64,000 bases of DNA from Urbifossiella sp046350095 (GCA_046350095.1 JAXMBA010000002.1:1-64000), one strand, 5' to 3'; positions 32,409-43,588 are shown, numbered from the stretch's first letter. Program-made: numbers and translations. The notes: a model not told the origin generated them from the letters alone.

Positions 32409-34250
32409 ATGTCGTTGCGCTACCGGCTGTGGCTGGCGTTCGGCCCGGTCCTCCTGCTCCTCACCGCGCTCGGGGCCGGGGCCGTGTACGCCCTCGACCT
32501 CGTCGGCGGCCGCATCGACGCCATCCTCCGCGAGAACTACCGCAGCGTGGACGCCATGAACGGGCTGAACGAAGCGACCGAGCGGATCGACTCGTCGTTC
32601 CAGTTCGCGCTCGCCGGCCGGCCCGGGGCGCGGGCGCAGTACGACGACTGGTGGGCCGCCTACCGCCGGCACCTCGACTTCGAGCGGTCGAACATCACCC
32701 TGCCCGGCGAGGCCGAACTGGTCACCCGGCTGACCGAACTGACCGCCCACTACCGCGTGCTCGGCGACCGCTTCTTCGGCGCCGCCCGGCCGGCCGCCGA
32801 CCGCGCCGCCGACTACTACGCGTCCGACGGCGGCCCCGGCCCGCTCCAGGTCGCGTTCGCCGACATCAAGCGCGTCACCGCCGACATCCACCGGCTGAAC
32901 CAGGAGAACATGGAGCGGGCCAGTGCCTCCGCCCGGCAGACCGCGGCCGCGGCGCGGTGGTGGGCCGGCCTCGGCCTGGCGCTGTCGCTGGCCGCGACCG
33001 GCGTCGTCGCCTGGCGAACCACCCGCGCCGTCCTCCGCCCGGTGGACGACCTCACCGCCTCCGCCCGCGCCGTCGGCGACGGCCGGTTCGACCAGCTCGT
33101 CACGGCCGAGACGACCGACGAGATCGGCGAGCTGGTGGCGGCGTTCAACCGGATGACGGCGCAGCTCCGCGACCTGCGGCAGACGCACGCCGCCCGCCTC
33201 CTCCGCGCCCAGCAGGCCGGGCAGGCCGCGATCGACGCCTTCCCCGACCCCGTCCTCGTCGTCGAGCCCGGCGGCGGCGTCGAGCTGGCGAACCCGGCCG
33301 CGCGGCGGGTGCTCGGCGTCGTCCCCGGCGACGACGCGGCCCGGTGGCACCCGCCCGACGCCCTCCGCGAGCCGCTCGCCGCCGCCCTCCGCGAGCAGCA
33401 GGCGTACACCCCGGAGGGGTTCGACCTCGTCGTCACCTACCGTACCGGCGGCGAGGACCGCGTCTACGCGCCGCGGGTGCTGCCCGTCCGCGACCCCTAC
33501 GGGGCCACCCTCGGCGCGGCCGTCGCGCTGACCGACGTGACGCGCTTCCGCATCCTCGACGAGTTCAAGAGCGACCTCGTCGCCACCGCCAGCCACGAGC
33601 TGAAGACGCCGCTCGCCGGCCTCCGCCTCGCGGTCCACCTGCTGCTCGAAGAAGCCGTCGGGCCGCTCACCGACAAGCAGACGGAGCTGCTGATCGACGC
33701 CCGCGAGAACACCGAGCGGCTGGTGCGGATCGTCGATCACCTGCTGTCGCTGGCCCGCCTCGAGCGCGGGCGGGAACCGCTGGCCGTGCGGCCCGAGGAC
33801 CCGTTGGAGTTGCTGCGCGCCGCGGTCGGGCGCGTTGGGCCGCTGGCGGCCGGGCGGCGCCTGAGCGTCGAGGTCGGCCCCGACCCGCTCCCGCCGGTTG
33901 CGGCCGACGCCGAGCGGCTCGGCCACGCCCTCGACAACCTGCTGGTGAACGCCGTGAATTACACCGACCCGGGCGGGTCGATCACGCTAGCGGCGCGGCC
34001 GGCCGGTCCGGGGCGCGTCGAGCTGTCGGTCGCGGACACCGGCGTCGGCATCCCGGCCGAGCACGTCCTGCACGTGTTCGACCGGTTCTTTCGCATCCCG
34101 GGGCAGACCCGCGGCGAGGGGACCGGGCTGGGGCTGGCGATCGTCAAGGAGGTGGTCGCCGCCCACGCGGGGGGGGTAACGTGCGAGAGCCAGTCGGGCC
34201 GCGGCACCACCTTCCGCATCACGCTGCCGGCGTGGGGAGGCGCGTCATGA
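32409..34250 (+). CDS. KinB-like sensor histidine kinase of the kdp locus
   Basis: A 613-residue membrane kinase. TM1 is at about residues 8-30, with a periplasmic helical sensor of about 150 residues. TM2 is at about 182-202, followed by HAMP (TTRAVLRPVDDLTASARAVG) and a PAS-like domain (DAFPDPVLVVEPGGGVELAN). HisKA has H396 in ATASHELKTPL. The ATPase domain has NLLVNAVNYTD, DTGVGIP and GEGTGLGLAIVKE. It should phosphorylate the NtrC-type regulator encoded just upstream. It has none of the KdpD N-terminal domains, which are encoded by the next gene with a 4-base overlap (ATGA), so the two products may work as a split KdpD. Confidence 0.92.
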   Translation: MSLRYRLWLAFGPVLLLLTALGAGAVYALDLVGGRIDAILRENYRSVDAMNGLNEATERIDSSFQFALAGRPGARAQYDDWWAAYRRHLDFERSNITLPGEAELVTRLTELTAHYRVLGDRFFGAARPAADRAADYYASDGGPGPLQVAFADIKRVTADIHRLNQENMERASASARQTAAAARWWAGLGLALSLAATGVVAWRTTRAVLRPVDDLTASARAVGDGRFDQLVTAETTDEIGELVAAFNRMTAQLRDLRQTHAARLLRAQQAGQAAIDAFPDPVLVVEPGGGVELANPAARRVLGVVPGDDAARWHPPDALREPLAAALREQQAYTPEGFDLVVTYRTGGEDRVYAPRVLPVRDPYGATLGAAVALTDVTRFRILDEFKSDLVATASHELKTPLAGLRLAVHLLLEEAVGPLTDKQTELLIDARENTERLVRIVDHLLSLARLERGREPLAVRPEDPLELLRAAVGRVGPLAAGRRLSVEVGPDPLPPVAADAERLGHALDNLLVNAVNYTDPGGSITLAARPAGPGRVELSVADTGVGIPAEHVLHVFDRFFRIPGQTRGEGTGLGLAIVKEVVAAHAGGVTCESQSGRGTTFRITLPAWGGAS

Positions 34251-35380
34251 CCGTGGCGGACGATCCCACCGGTCGGGCGGAGCAGTTCCTCAGCCTGATC
34301 CGCCGGCAGCAGCGCGGGCGGCTGAAGGTGTACCTCGGCTTCGCCCCCGGCGTGGGGAAGACCTACGAAATGCTCCAGGAGGCGCACCGCCTGAAGAAGC
34401 TGGGCGTGGACGTGGTCGTGGGCGTCGTCGAAACGCACGGCCGGGCCGAGACGGCGGCGCTGCTGGCGGGGCTGGAACTGGTGCCGCGGCGGCGCGTCGA
34501 GTACCGCGGCATCGTACTGGACGAACTGGACACCTCCGCGGTCCTGGCGCGCCGGCCGACGGTGGCCCTGATCGACGAGCTGGCCCACACCAACGCCCCC
34601 GGCGGGGAGCACGCCAAGCGGTACGAGGACGTGGAGGAGCTGCTGCGGGCCGGCATAAACGTGCTGAGCACACTCAACGTGCAGCACCTGGAGAGCCTGC
34701 ACGACGCGGTCGAGCGGTTCACCGGTACGCGGCAGAAGGAGCGGGTACCGGACGCCGTGCTCCAGGCGGCCGACCAGGTGGTGAACGTGGACCTGCCGGC
34801 CGAGGACTTGCAGGAGCGGTTGCGGGCGGGGCTGGTGTACCCGCCGGAGCGCGCCGCGCGGGCGCTGGCCGGGTACTTCACGAGCGCGAACCTGGAACAG
34901 CTGCGCGAGCTGGCGCTGGAGCACCTGGCGCACCTGCTCGACCGCCGCCGGCAGGAGCGACAGACCGGCGGCGAGCCGGGCGGGTCCGAGCGGGTGATGG
35001 TGTGTGTGTCGAGCCGCAGCCCGAACGCGCCGCGGCTGCTGCGGGCGGGCGCCCGGCTGGCCGACCGGCTGGGCGCGCCGTGGTACGCGGTGTACGTGCA
35101 GACGCCGCGGGAGCGCGCCGAGCGGATCGACGCGGCGACCGAGCGGCGGGTGGCCGACACGCTCGAGCAGGCCCGGCTGGCGAACGGCATCCCGATGCAG
35201 TTCCGGGGGGCCGACGTGGCGGCGGCGGTCGCCGGGTTCGCCCGCGAGTACGGGATCACGCACGTCGTCGTCGGCCGGAGTGCCCGCCCCCGGTGGCGGG
35301 CGTGGTTCGGCCCGAGCCTGCTCGACCGCCTCGTCCGGGCCGTCCCGGCGGCGACCGTGGTGGTAATCGGAGAGCCCTAG
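34247..35380 (+). CDS. stand-alone KdpD N-terminal sensor (KdpD + USP domains, no kinase)
   Basis: A 377-residue soluble protein equal to the cytoplasmic N-terminal part of KdpD. The KdpD domain is at about residues 20-230 with the Walker-A-like VYLGFAPGVGKTYEML and ALIDELAHTNAPG. A universal-stress-protein domain is at about 250-375 (RVMVCVSSRSPNAPRLL, ITHVVVGRSARPRW). The TM helices, GAF and histidine-kinase domains of full KdpD are absent, and the protein ends normally after the USP fold. Known roles of these domains include nucleotide and c-di-AMP binding and sensing of K+ limitation. Its ATG overlaps the stop of the kinase gene (ATGA), which argues for coupled translation and joint function. 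Confidence 0.9.
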   Translation: MTVADDPTGRAEQFLSLIRRQQRGRLKVYLGFAPGVGKTYEMLQEAHRLKKLGVDVVVGVVETHGRAETAALLAGLELVPRRRVEYRGIVLDELDTSAVLARRPTVALIDELAHTNAPGGEHAKRYEDVEELLRAGINVLSTLNVQHLESLHDAVERFTGTRQKERVPDAVLQAADQVVNVDLPAEDLQERLRAGLVYPPERAARALAGYFTSANLEQLRELALEHLAHLLDRRRQERQTGGEPGGSERVMVCVSSRSPNAPRLLRAGARLADRLGAPWYAVYVQTPRERAERIDAATERRVADTLEQARLANGIPMQFRGADVAAAVAGFAREYGITHVVVGRSARPRWRAWFGPSLLDRLVRAVPAATVVVIGEP

Positions 35381-35492
35381 CGCGGCCGGTCGCCGCAGCC
35401 GCGGTAGAGTGAAGAACAGGCCACAGTGTTGCACGCGTCGGGCGTAAGATTCGGGAATGGGCCGACCGCCGACCCCACCCCCGCGTGACCGG

Positions 35493-37115
35493 ATGACACC
35501 GACCCCCGACCGCCGCGTCTTCCTCGCCGCGTCCGCCGCCCTCGCCGGCGCGTGGGCCGCGCCCGCGCAGGACACCCCGCGGCCGACCGGCCTCGTCACC
35601 GGCCACGCGGACGGCGCTGCCGCGGGGAACGCGGTCCTCGCCGCGGGTGGGAACGCGGTCGATGCGGCCGTCGCCGCAGCCCTCGTGGTCGGGGTGACGG
35701 CCCTGCCGTCCACCGGCATCGGCGGCTACGGCGGGCACCTCGTGCTGGCCCGGCCGGACGGCACCACCGCCGCCATCGACTTCAACACCGCCGCCCCCGC
35801 GGCGGCGACCGCGGACATGTTCCGCGCCGACGCCGCCGGCCGCGTCGAGGGGAACGCCCACCTGCACGGGTGGCGGGCCGTCGGCGTCCCCGGGGTGCTC
35901 GCCGGGTTGCAACTCGCCCTCGACAGGCACGGCACGAAGCGGTTCCCCGAGCTGGTCGGCCCGGCGGTGCGGAAGGCGCGCGACGGGTTCCCGGTCACCC
36001 GCGGGGTCGCCGCCGCGGTCCGCGCGTCGGCCGCGCTGCTCGCCCGCGACCCGAGCTCGGCGAAGCTGTACCTCAAGAACGGCGAGCCGCTCGCCGAGGG
36101 CGACACGTTCCGCAACCCGGACCTCGCCGCGCTCCTCGACGGGCTCGCCGCGAAGGGCCGGGTCGATGACTTCTACATCGGCCGTCCCGCCGCCGCGGTC
36201 GCCGCCGCGTTCCGCAAGAACGGCGGGCTGGTGACCGAGGCCGACCTGGCCGCGTACCGGGCAGTCGAGGTGGCGCCCGCGGCGGTGGAGTGGCGCGGGA
36301 AGACAGTCCACACGCCGCCGCCGACGGCCGGCGGGTTAACGGTGCTGCAAACCCTCTCGGCCCTGAAGGCGCTCGGCTGGGAGCGGCTCGACCCGGCCGA
36401 CCCGGCGACAACCCGGGCGAAGGTCGAAGCGCTGCGGGTGGCGTGGACCGACCGGCTGCGCCTGCTCGGCGACCCGGGGCGGGTCGAGGTTCCCGTCGCG
36501 CGCCTGCTGTCGGAGCAGTACGCCGCCGACACCGCGGCGCGGGTCCGCGCGGCGCTGCGGACCGGCCGCCCGGTCGACGGGGCGTCCGACGGGCGGTCGG
36601 CCGGCGGCACGATCCACCTGTCGGCCGTGGACCGCACGGGGATGACGGTGGCGCTCACGTACACCCACGGCGAGTCGTTCGGCGCCCGCGTCACAGTGGA
36701 TGGGCTCGGGCTGACGCTCGGGCACGGGGTGAGCCGGTTCGACCCGCGGCCGGGGCGGGCGAATTCGGTCGGCCCCGGGAAGCGGCCGCTCCACAACATG
36801 TGCCCCACGGTCGTGACCGCGGACGGCAAGCCGCTCCTCGCGGTCGGTGCCACGGGCGGGCGACGCATCCCGAACAGCGTGTTCGACGTGCTCGCGTACC
36901 GCGTGGGCGCCGGGCTGCCGTTGGCCGAGGCGGTGAAGGCGCCGCGCGTCCACACCGAGGGGGACGCGGTGGTGACGCTCGAAGCCGGCTGGCCGCGGGC
37001 CGTCGGGGAGCACTTCCGCGCCGCCGGGTACGAGGTGCGGACCGGCCCCGCCGCGAGCCTGAACGCGATCGAACGCGACCCCGCCACCGGCGTGCCGACC
37101 CCCGCCGCCCGGTGA
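35493..37115 (+). CDS. ggt: gamma-glutamyltransferase family protein
   Basis: A 540-residue N-terminal-nucleophile hydrolase that cleaves gamma-glutamyl bonds (glutathione and related peptides) in the periplasm. A signal sequence begins at MTPTPDRRVFLAASAALAGA and could be Tat-type. Conserved blocks are AGNAVLAAGGNAVDAAVAAA, GIGGYGGHLVL and T373 in AGGTIHLSAVD, the autocleavage site and nucleophile. GGRRIPNSVFDVL lies near the C-terminus. An ATG at 35457 would add 12 Pro/Arg-rich residues; 35493 is preferred because the signal sequence then begins the protein. It stands alone and is convergent with the next gene. Confidence 0.88.
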   Translation: MTPTPDRRVFLAASAALAGAWAAPAQDTPRPTGLVTGHADGAAAGNAVLAAGGNAVDAAVAAALVVGVTALPSTGIGGYGGHLVLARPDGTTAAIDFNTAAPAAATADMFRADAAGRVEGNAHLHGWRAVGVPGVLAGLQLALDRHGTKRFPELVGPAVRKARDGFPVTRGVAAAVRASAALLARDPSSAKLYLKNGEPLAEGDTFRNPDLAALLDGLAAKGRVDDFYIGRPAAAVAAAFRKNGGLVTEADLAAYRAVEVAPAAVEWRGKTVHTPPPTAGGLTVLQTLSALKALGWERLDPADPATTRAKVEALRVAWTDRLRLLGDPGRVEVPVARLLSEQYAADTAARVRAALRTGRPVDGASDGRSAGGTIHLSAVDRTGMTVALTYTHGESFGARVTVDGLGLTLGHGVSRFDPRPGRANSVGPGKRPLHNMCPTVVTADGKPLLAVGATGGRRIPNSVFDVLAYRVGAGLPLAEAVKAPRVHTEGDAVVTLEAGWPRAVGEHFRAAGYEVRTGPAASLNAIERDPATGVPTPAAR

Positions 37116-37235
37116 CCACGGACTGCCGTACCCGGACCGCCGTTACCTGCGACCGCGACGACGCGTATGCCCGCGACGCGACCCCCGACGGGTGGCGAAT
37201 CTGCGGCCGGTCAGGGGTGTTCAGGACAACGCAGG

Positions 37236-40200
37236 TCAGATGACCTGCACCGGCGTCTCGAGGCTGTCCGCCTCGTTCCCGGCCGCGTCGATCGCGCGGG
37301 CCGTCACCAGGTAGTCGCCCGACGTGCCCGGCGGCAGGGCGTAGGACCACGCCGAGAAGTCGCCACCCGTCGAGTCGTCGGTCGCGGCGAAGAACCGCGG
37401 GGAGTTGCTGGTGAAGTCGCCGGTCGCCTCGTCGAAGTAGAGCCCACCCGCGGCGGATTCGCGGAGGCCCACCAGCACCCGCGCCACGCCGGACCCGCCG
37501 GCGTCGGTCGCGGTGCCGCTCACGCCCCCCGTGCCGGCCCCGGCCACGGTCGCGGTCGGGGCCGAGCCGTCCACCACGAGGACGAACACGGCGGAGGGGG
37601 CACCCACGTTTCCGAGCGCGTCCGTGGCGACGGCGGTCACGGTGTACGCCGCGTCGGCCAGCGCGTCCGGGCCGGTCAGCGACCAGGCGCCGGTTGTCGC
37701 GTCGGCCTCGACCGTCCCGAGCGACACCGGCCCGGTCCCGTCGTCGGCGAGCACCTCGACCGTGCTACCCGCCTCGGCGGTGCCCGTGAAGGTCGGCTTG
37801 GGGTTGCGCGTCACGCCGTCGGTGTCGGAGGAGCCGGTGTCGGTCGCCGGGTCGAGCCCGGTGACTGTCGGTGCGTCGGGCCCGGTGTTGTCGGCCGTGA
37901 AGGTCGCCGACGGGCCGGCCGCCGGGGCAACGTTCCCGGCAGCGTCCGTCGCCGTGCCGGTGGCGATCAGGATCCCGACGGCGCCGTCCCCGGTCACGCC
38001 CGAGACGGTGACCGTCCACACCAGCCCGGACCCCGAGACGGACGCCGTCCCGCCCGCGGTGCCGGTGGTGTCGAGCGACACGTCGGCGTCGGTGAGCGTG
38101 ACCGTGGTCGCCGAGGCGTCGGCGTAGGTGACGGTGAACGTGACCGGGCCGCCGGCCGTCAGCGGCACCGACGGCCCCGAAATCGTGACCGTGGGGGCGG
38201 TGGCGTCCACGACCAGCCCGCCGGTGAGGGTCGTGGTGTTGCTGTTGCCGAGAACGTCGGTCGCGGTCACGACAACGTCATAAGTCCCCTCGTCGAGCGC
38301 CTCCGTCACGACGGCGGACCAGCCGGCGCCGGTCACCGTCGCGGCGTAGGTCTGACCGTTCACCACGACGGCGACGGTGGCGGTGGTGTCGTCCACGGTG
38401 CCGGTCAGCGTGGGCGTGGGGTTGTTGGTGGTGAGCGGGTTCGCGGTCACGACCGGGCCGGCGGAGTCGAACGTGCGCGTGACCGCGGCCGACGCGGTGC
38501 TGGCGTTCCCGGCCGCGTCCGTCGCCGCGCCGGCGGTCACCGTCACGGACACGACCCCCTGAGCCTGCGGGGCCACGCCGAACGTGTAGGTGTGGGCGTC
38601 CTGCTGCGTGAAGCCGGCGACGACGCCATTCGTCACCGTCAGGCCGGCGGTGCTGAAGCCGGTCACGTCCTCGCTGAACGTCACGGTGAACGGGATCGGC
38701 GAGGTGCTCGTCGGGTCCGCTACCGTGGTCGTGACGGTCGGGGTCGGGGCTGTCGTGTCGATCACCAGCGTGCCGGTCGCGGACTTCACGTTCCCGACGG
38801 TGTCGGTCGCGGTCGCGGTGACGGTGTACGTCCCCTCGGCCAGGGCGGTCGGCAGCGTGACGGACCAGGTCGTGCCGGCCACGGTCGCGGCCACCGACTG
38901 GCCGCCGACCGACACCGAAACGGTCGCCGTGCTCTCGGCCACGGTGCCGGTCAGCGTCGGGGTTGTGTCGTTGGTGGTGAGCGCGTTCACGGTCACGGCC
39001 GCGCCGGTCGCGTCATACGTGCGCGACACCGCCGCGGACGCCGTGCTGGCGTTGCCGGCCGCGTCCGTCGCCGTGCCGGCCGTGACGGTCACGGTCACGA
39101 CGCCGTCGGCCGCGGGGGTGACGCTGAACGTGTACGTCTTCGAGTCCACGCGGACGACGCTCGACGCGGTGCCGTTCGTGACCACGACGTCCGCCGCGGT
39201 GAACCCGTTGACGGCCTCGCTGAACGTGGCGGTGAACGCGAGCGGCGAGGTGCCGGTCGGGTTCGCCGCGGTGGTGGTGAGGGTCACGGTCGGGGCGACA
39301 GTGTCCTGCGACGCCCCGGTCATCAGCCCGCCGCCCGGGGGGGTGGCCAGCTGCGCCACCGTGCGGGCGTCGAACGCCTTCGGGACCGAGCCGTCGGAGG
39401 TGACGACGTCGAGGGTGCCGTTGCCGTCGGAGTCGGCGAGCGTCGCCTGCACCCCGTTGCGGAGCTGTTCGCCGTACGCGAAGAAGTTCGCCACCACGGA
39501 CCCGTCCGCGCCGCTGAACAGCGACACCCGCGGCCCGCCGAGCGGGCCCGCCGACACGAGAATGTCCGCGCGGCCGTCGCCGGTCGCGTCGCCGGCCGAC
39601 ACGCCGACGCCGCCGGTGAACGTGGCCTCGAACGCGAAGAAGCTCCGCACCTGGGCGTCGGTACGGCCGTCGAACACGACCACTTGCGGGCCCCCGCCCG
39701 GGCCGGCGCCGGCGATCACGTCCGGGACGCCGTCGCCGGTCACGTCGGCCGCGGCCACGCTGACCCCTCGCGCGCCAGTGAACGGCGTGTACCCGTGGAG
39801 CACACGCAGGTCGGAGAAGCGGTACACCTGCACCAGCGGCTGCCCGTTGCGGACCGCGCCGACCACGATATCGGCGAGGCCGTCGGCGTCGAAGTCGGCG
39901 GCGGCCACGCTCGCGCCGGCGCGGGAGGTGTCGTCGCCGGCGGCGATGGTCTTGAGCAGCGAGCCGTCGGTCCCGCTGTAGACGTTCACGAGGGGGCCGC
40001 CGCCGGCCGCGGCTCCGACGATCACGTCGGCGGTGCCGTCGCCGTTCACGTCGCCGATCGCCAGATTCAGCCCGCCGGTGAACCCGTCGAACGGCGAGAG
40101 CACGAACTTCTGCGCGCGGGTGGCGGCGTCGAACACCGTCACCGACGCGGGCGCCCCGGCCGCGCTCGGCACGGCGAAAACGGCGGCCGGCGTGACGCGG

Positions 40201-40298
40201 TCTTCAAGCCCCTCGACGCACAGCACCGGCCGGCGGGCCCGGGCTGCGGCCGCCGCCATCTTCCTGTATGCGAGCTTCAGCCAGATCGAACCCAGCAT
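37236..40298 (-). CDS. large surface protein: FG-GAP/VCBS propeller plus Ig-like repeats
   Basis: A 1020-residue protein. Near residues 24-37 it has LCVEGLEDRVTPA, the LE-R-x-x-P-A motif found at the start of many planctomycete surface proteins. Residues about 45-330 form seven FG-GAP-type calcium-binding blades (GDVNGDGTADVIVGAAAGGG, ADVTGDGVPDVIAGAG). From about 355 onwards there are bacterial Ig-like repeats (FSEAVNGFTAADVVVTNG, FSEDVTGFSTAGLTVTNG, GTYTVTATATDTVGNV). It is probably extracellular and adhesive. GGGAGA precedes the ATG. A sigma-54-type promoter about 130 bases upstream and the divergent two-component genes suggest regulated expression. Confidence 0.88.
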   Translation of the reverse strand: MLGSIWLKLAYRKMAAAAARARRPVLCVEGLEDRVTPAAVFAVPSAAGAPASVTVFDAATRAQKFVLSPFDGFTGGLNLAIGDVNGDGTADVIVGAAAGGGPLVNVYSGTDGSLLKTIAAGDDTSRAGASVAAADFDADGLADIVVGAVRNGQPLVQVYRFSDLRVLHGYTPFTGARGVSVAAADVTGDGVPDVIAGAGPGGGPQVVVFDGRTDAQVRSFFAFEATFTGGVGVSAGDATGDGRADILVSAGPLGGPRVSLFSGADGSVVANFFAYGEQLRNGVQATLADSDGNGTLDVVTSDGSVPKAFDARTVAQLATPPGGGLMTGASQDTVAPTVTLTTTAANPTGTSPLAFTATFSEAVNGFTAADVVVTNGTASSVVRVDSKTYTFSVTPAADGVVTVTVTAGTATDAAGNASTASAAVSRTYDATGAAVTVNALTTNDTTPTLTGTVAESTATVSVSVGGQSVAATVAGTTWSVTLPTALAEGTYTVTATATDTVGNVKSATGTLVIDTTAPTPTVTTTVADPTSTSPIPFTVTFSEDVTGFSTAGLTVTNGVVAGFTQQDAHTYTFGVAPQAQGVVSVTVTAGAATDAAGNASTASAAVTRTFDSAGPVVTANPLTTNNPTPTLTGTVDDTTATVAVVVNGQTYAATVTGAGWSAVVTEALDEGTYDVVVTATDVLGNSNTTTLTGGLVVDATAPTVTISGPSVPLTAGGPVTFTVTYADASATTVTLTDADVSLDTTGTAGGTASVSGSGLVWTVTVSGVTGDGAVGILIATGTATDAAGNVAPAAGPSATFTADNTGPDAPTVTGLDPATDTGSSDTDGVTRNPKPTFTGTAEAGSTVEVLADDGTGPVSLGTVEADATTGAWSLTGPDALADAAYTVTAVATDALGNVGAPSAVFVLVVDGSAPTATVAGAGTGGVSGTATDAGGSGVARVLVGLRESAAGGLYFDEATGDFTSNSPRFFAATDDSTGGDFSAWSYALPPGTSGDYLVTARAIDAAGNEADSLETPVQVI

Positions 40299-40430
40299 CG
40301 TGAACTCTCCCGAAGTGGAACCCGGTTGCTCTGCTGCTGACGAGGCGCGCGGCGGCGCGGATTCGTAAGAACGGCCGGCGGCGCGGCGCGAATCCGGTTG
40401 CTGCGGTACGGTGGTTGCGGGAGGCGGTTG

Positions 40431-40445
40431 GCAAACCGGGTGCCG
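40431..40445 (-). promoter_or_regulatory. sigma-54-type promoter for the FG-GAP/Ig-like surface protein
   Basis: On the minus strand the bases read CGGCAC-C-CGGT-TTGC, with the GG and GC dinucleotides exactly 12 bases apart as in TGGCACG-N4-TTGC. Transcription would start near 40419 and give a leader of about 120 bases before the ATG at 40298. A palindromic operator lies about 140 bases upstream. Confidence 0.6.
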
Positions 40446-40549
40446 TCCGGCGGGCCGCGCGCGGCGGGTGGGCCACCCGCCCACCACCGGGCCGCCCCGC
40501 GGGCGGTCGCGAACCCGCAAATAACCCTGAAAACCCCGGTTGTCGGCGA

Positions 40550-40569
40550 GGTGACAGGGGGGTGTCACC
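40550..40569. promoter_or_regulatory. palindromic operator GGTGACA-N6-TGTCACC
   Basis: A perfect 7-bp inverted repeat with a 6-base spacer lies in the middle of the 417-base divergent region, roughly 135-140 bases from the expected starts of both the surface-protein gene and the two-component operon. That distance is normal for a sigma-54 enhancer. The same GTGACA-N6-TGTCAC core is found at 46342-46359 upstream of another sigma-54-type promoter. Confidence 0.55.
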
Positions 40570-40668
40570 ACGTCCCACCGGCGGTACGACCGATACAAAC
40601 GGAATGAGGCCGCGGGCCGCGACTTTCGCCGCGCGGGCCGCTCCCGTCGTGTCCCCGGCCGAGGTGTC

Positions 40669-40683
40669 CGGCACCTGCACAGC
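40669..40683 (+). promoter_or_regulatory. weak sigma-54-like promoter for the first NtrB/NtrC-like pair
   Basis: The bases read CGGCAC-C-TGCA-CAGC. The GG and GC dinucleotides have correct spacing but the -12 element has CA instead of TT. The start would be near 40695, about 20 bases before the GTG of the kinase gene. The match is weaker than the other sites in this window. Confidence 0.3.
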
Positions 40684-40715
40684 GGTGTCCAGAGTCCGCA
40701 CAGGAAGGAGCCGGC

Positions 40716-42175
40716 GTGAAGCCCCGACTGGTCCCTCGGCTGCTGCTGCCGGTGCTCGCGCTCAGCGTCCTGCTGCTGGTCACGGCGGTCGGGTCGGCGT
40801 GGTACCTACGGAGCATCCAGCGGCAGCTCTCGACGGCGCTCGAGGAGAACGTTGCCAGTGTAGTGTCGGGGCAGCGGCTGGAGAGCACGGTCCGCGAGAT
40901 CGACGCCTCGCTCGACCGCTACCTCATCACCGGCGACCCGGCGCACCTGGAGGCCGTGCCGGACCTGGCGGAGCGCGGCCGCGACGCACTCCACGAGGCG
41001 GAGGCGTGGGCGTTCACCGACCGCGAGCGCGAGCTGATGGCCCGCGCCCGCGCCGGGTACGTCCGGCTCGCGAGCGGCGCCGGGGAAGCCGCGCGGACCC
41101 CGCGGGCGCCGGACACCCGCAGCCGTGTCGCGGCCGTGGCTGTGCTCCCCGAGAGCGAGATCATCGGCCCGGCCCGCGAGTACCGGCGGCTGAACGAGGA
41201 CGCCCTCGCCGCCACCAGCCGCGCCACCCACGAGCTCGCCGACCGCCTCACCATCGTGCTGCTCGCGCTCGGCCTGTGCGGCGCCGGCGGCGGGCTCCTC
41301 GGCGGCTGGGTGCTCACCACCGGCCTCCGCCGGTCGATCGAGCGCACCGAGGGGAAGATGCGCGGGGCCGCCGCCCGGCTCCGCTCCGTCGTTGCCGTCC
41401 CCGGGGCCGACGGCGACCCGGCCGAAGCCGTGGAGGTGTCGGTGACCGCGGTGCTCGACCGACTCCGGCAGGTGGAGCGCGACGCCCTCCGCGCCGAGCA
41501 ACTGGCCCTGGTCGGGCAGATGGCCGCGGGCGTGGCGCACGAGGTCCGCAACCCGCTGATGGCAATCAAGCTGCTGGTGCAGGCCGCGGCCGACCCGCAC
41601 CGTGCGGCCCCGTTCCGCCCGCGCGACCTGGCCGTCATCGAGGGGGAGATCGTCCGGCTCGAAGGGATCGTGTCCGGCTTCCTCGACTTCGCCCGCCCGC
41701 CGGCCCCGGACAAGCAGGTGGTCGAGCTGGCACCACTCGTGGCCGGCGCCGTCGCCGCGCTCCGCGGCCGGGCCGAGCTCCAGGCGGTCGCGTTCGTCGT
41801 GGACGTGGCGGACGCTCCCGCCGTCCACGCCGACCCGAACCAGCTGCGGCAGGTGCTGCACAACCTCGTCGGCAACGCCCTCGACGCCCAGCCCGGCGGC
41901 GGCGAGGTGCGCGTGACCGCGGCCGCCGCGCGAAGTGACGTGGAGTTGCGCGTGGAGGACCGCGGCGGCGGCCCGCCGGCCGACCTCGGCGAGCGCATCT
42001 TCGACCCGTTCGTGAGTTCGAAGCCGACCGGCGTCGGGCTCGGGCTGTCGATTTGCCGGCGGATCATCGAGTCGCACGGGGGCGCGATCCGCGCCGTCGC
42101 ACGGCCGGGGGGCGGGGCCGTGTTCACCGTCCGTCTGCCGCGCCCGGGCGGCGCCGAACCGACCACGGAGGGGCC

Positions 42176-42191
<16 letters not shown>
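40716..42191 (+). CDS. NtrB-like membrane sensor histidine kinase (copy 1)
   Basis: A 491-residue kinase. TM1 is at about residues 9-31, then a helical four-helix-bundle type sensor of about 150 residues, and TM2 at about 181-205. A coiled linker leads to HisKA with H275 in GVAHEVRNPLMAIKLL. The ATPase domain has LVGNALDAQPGGG, DRGGGPPADLGERIFDPFVS and GVGLGLSICRRIIESHGG. The HEVRNP-type H-box and short linker resemble NtrB/HydH kinases that pair with sigma-54 activators. The GTG start is supported by GGAG six bases upstream. The regulator gene overlaps its last 16 bases. A close paralogue lies at 50732-52240. Confidence 0.9.

Positions 42192-43588
<1,397 letters not shown>

Noticed and set aside
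34247..35380. Full-length KdpD histidine kinase
   Set aside because: The protein ends after the USP domain; TM, GAF and kinase domains are absent, and the preceding kinase lacks KdpD features.
37231..37248. Perfect palindrome GCAGGTCA-GA-TGACCTGC at the end of the surface-protein gene
   Set aside because: The 2-base spacer is too short for a terminator loop and it lies partly in coding sequence far from any promoter; no role could be supported.
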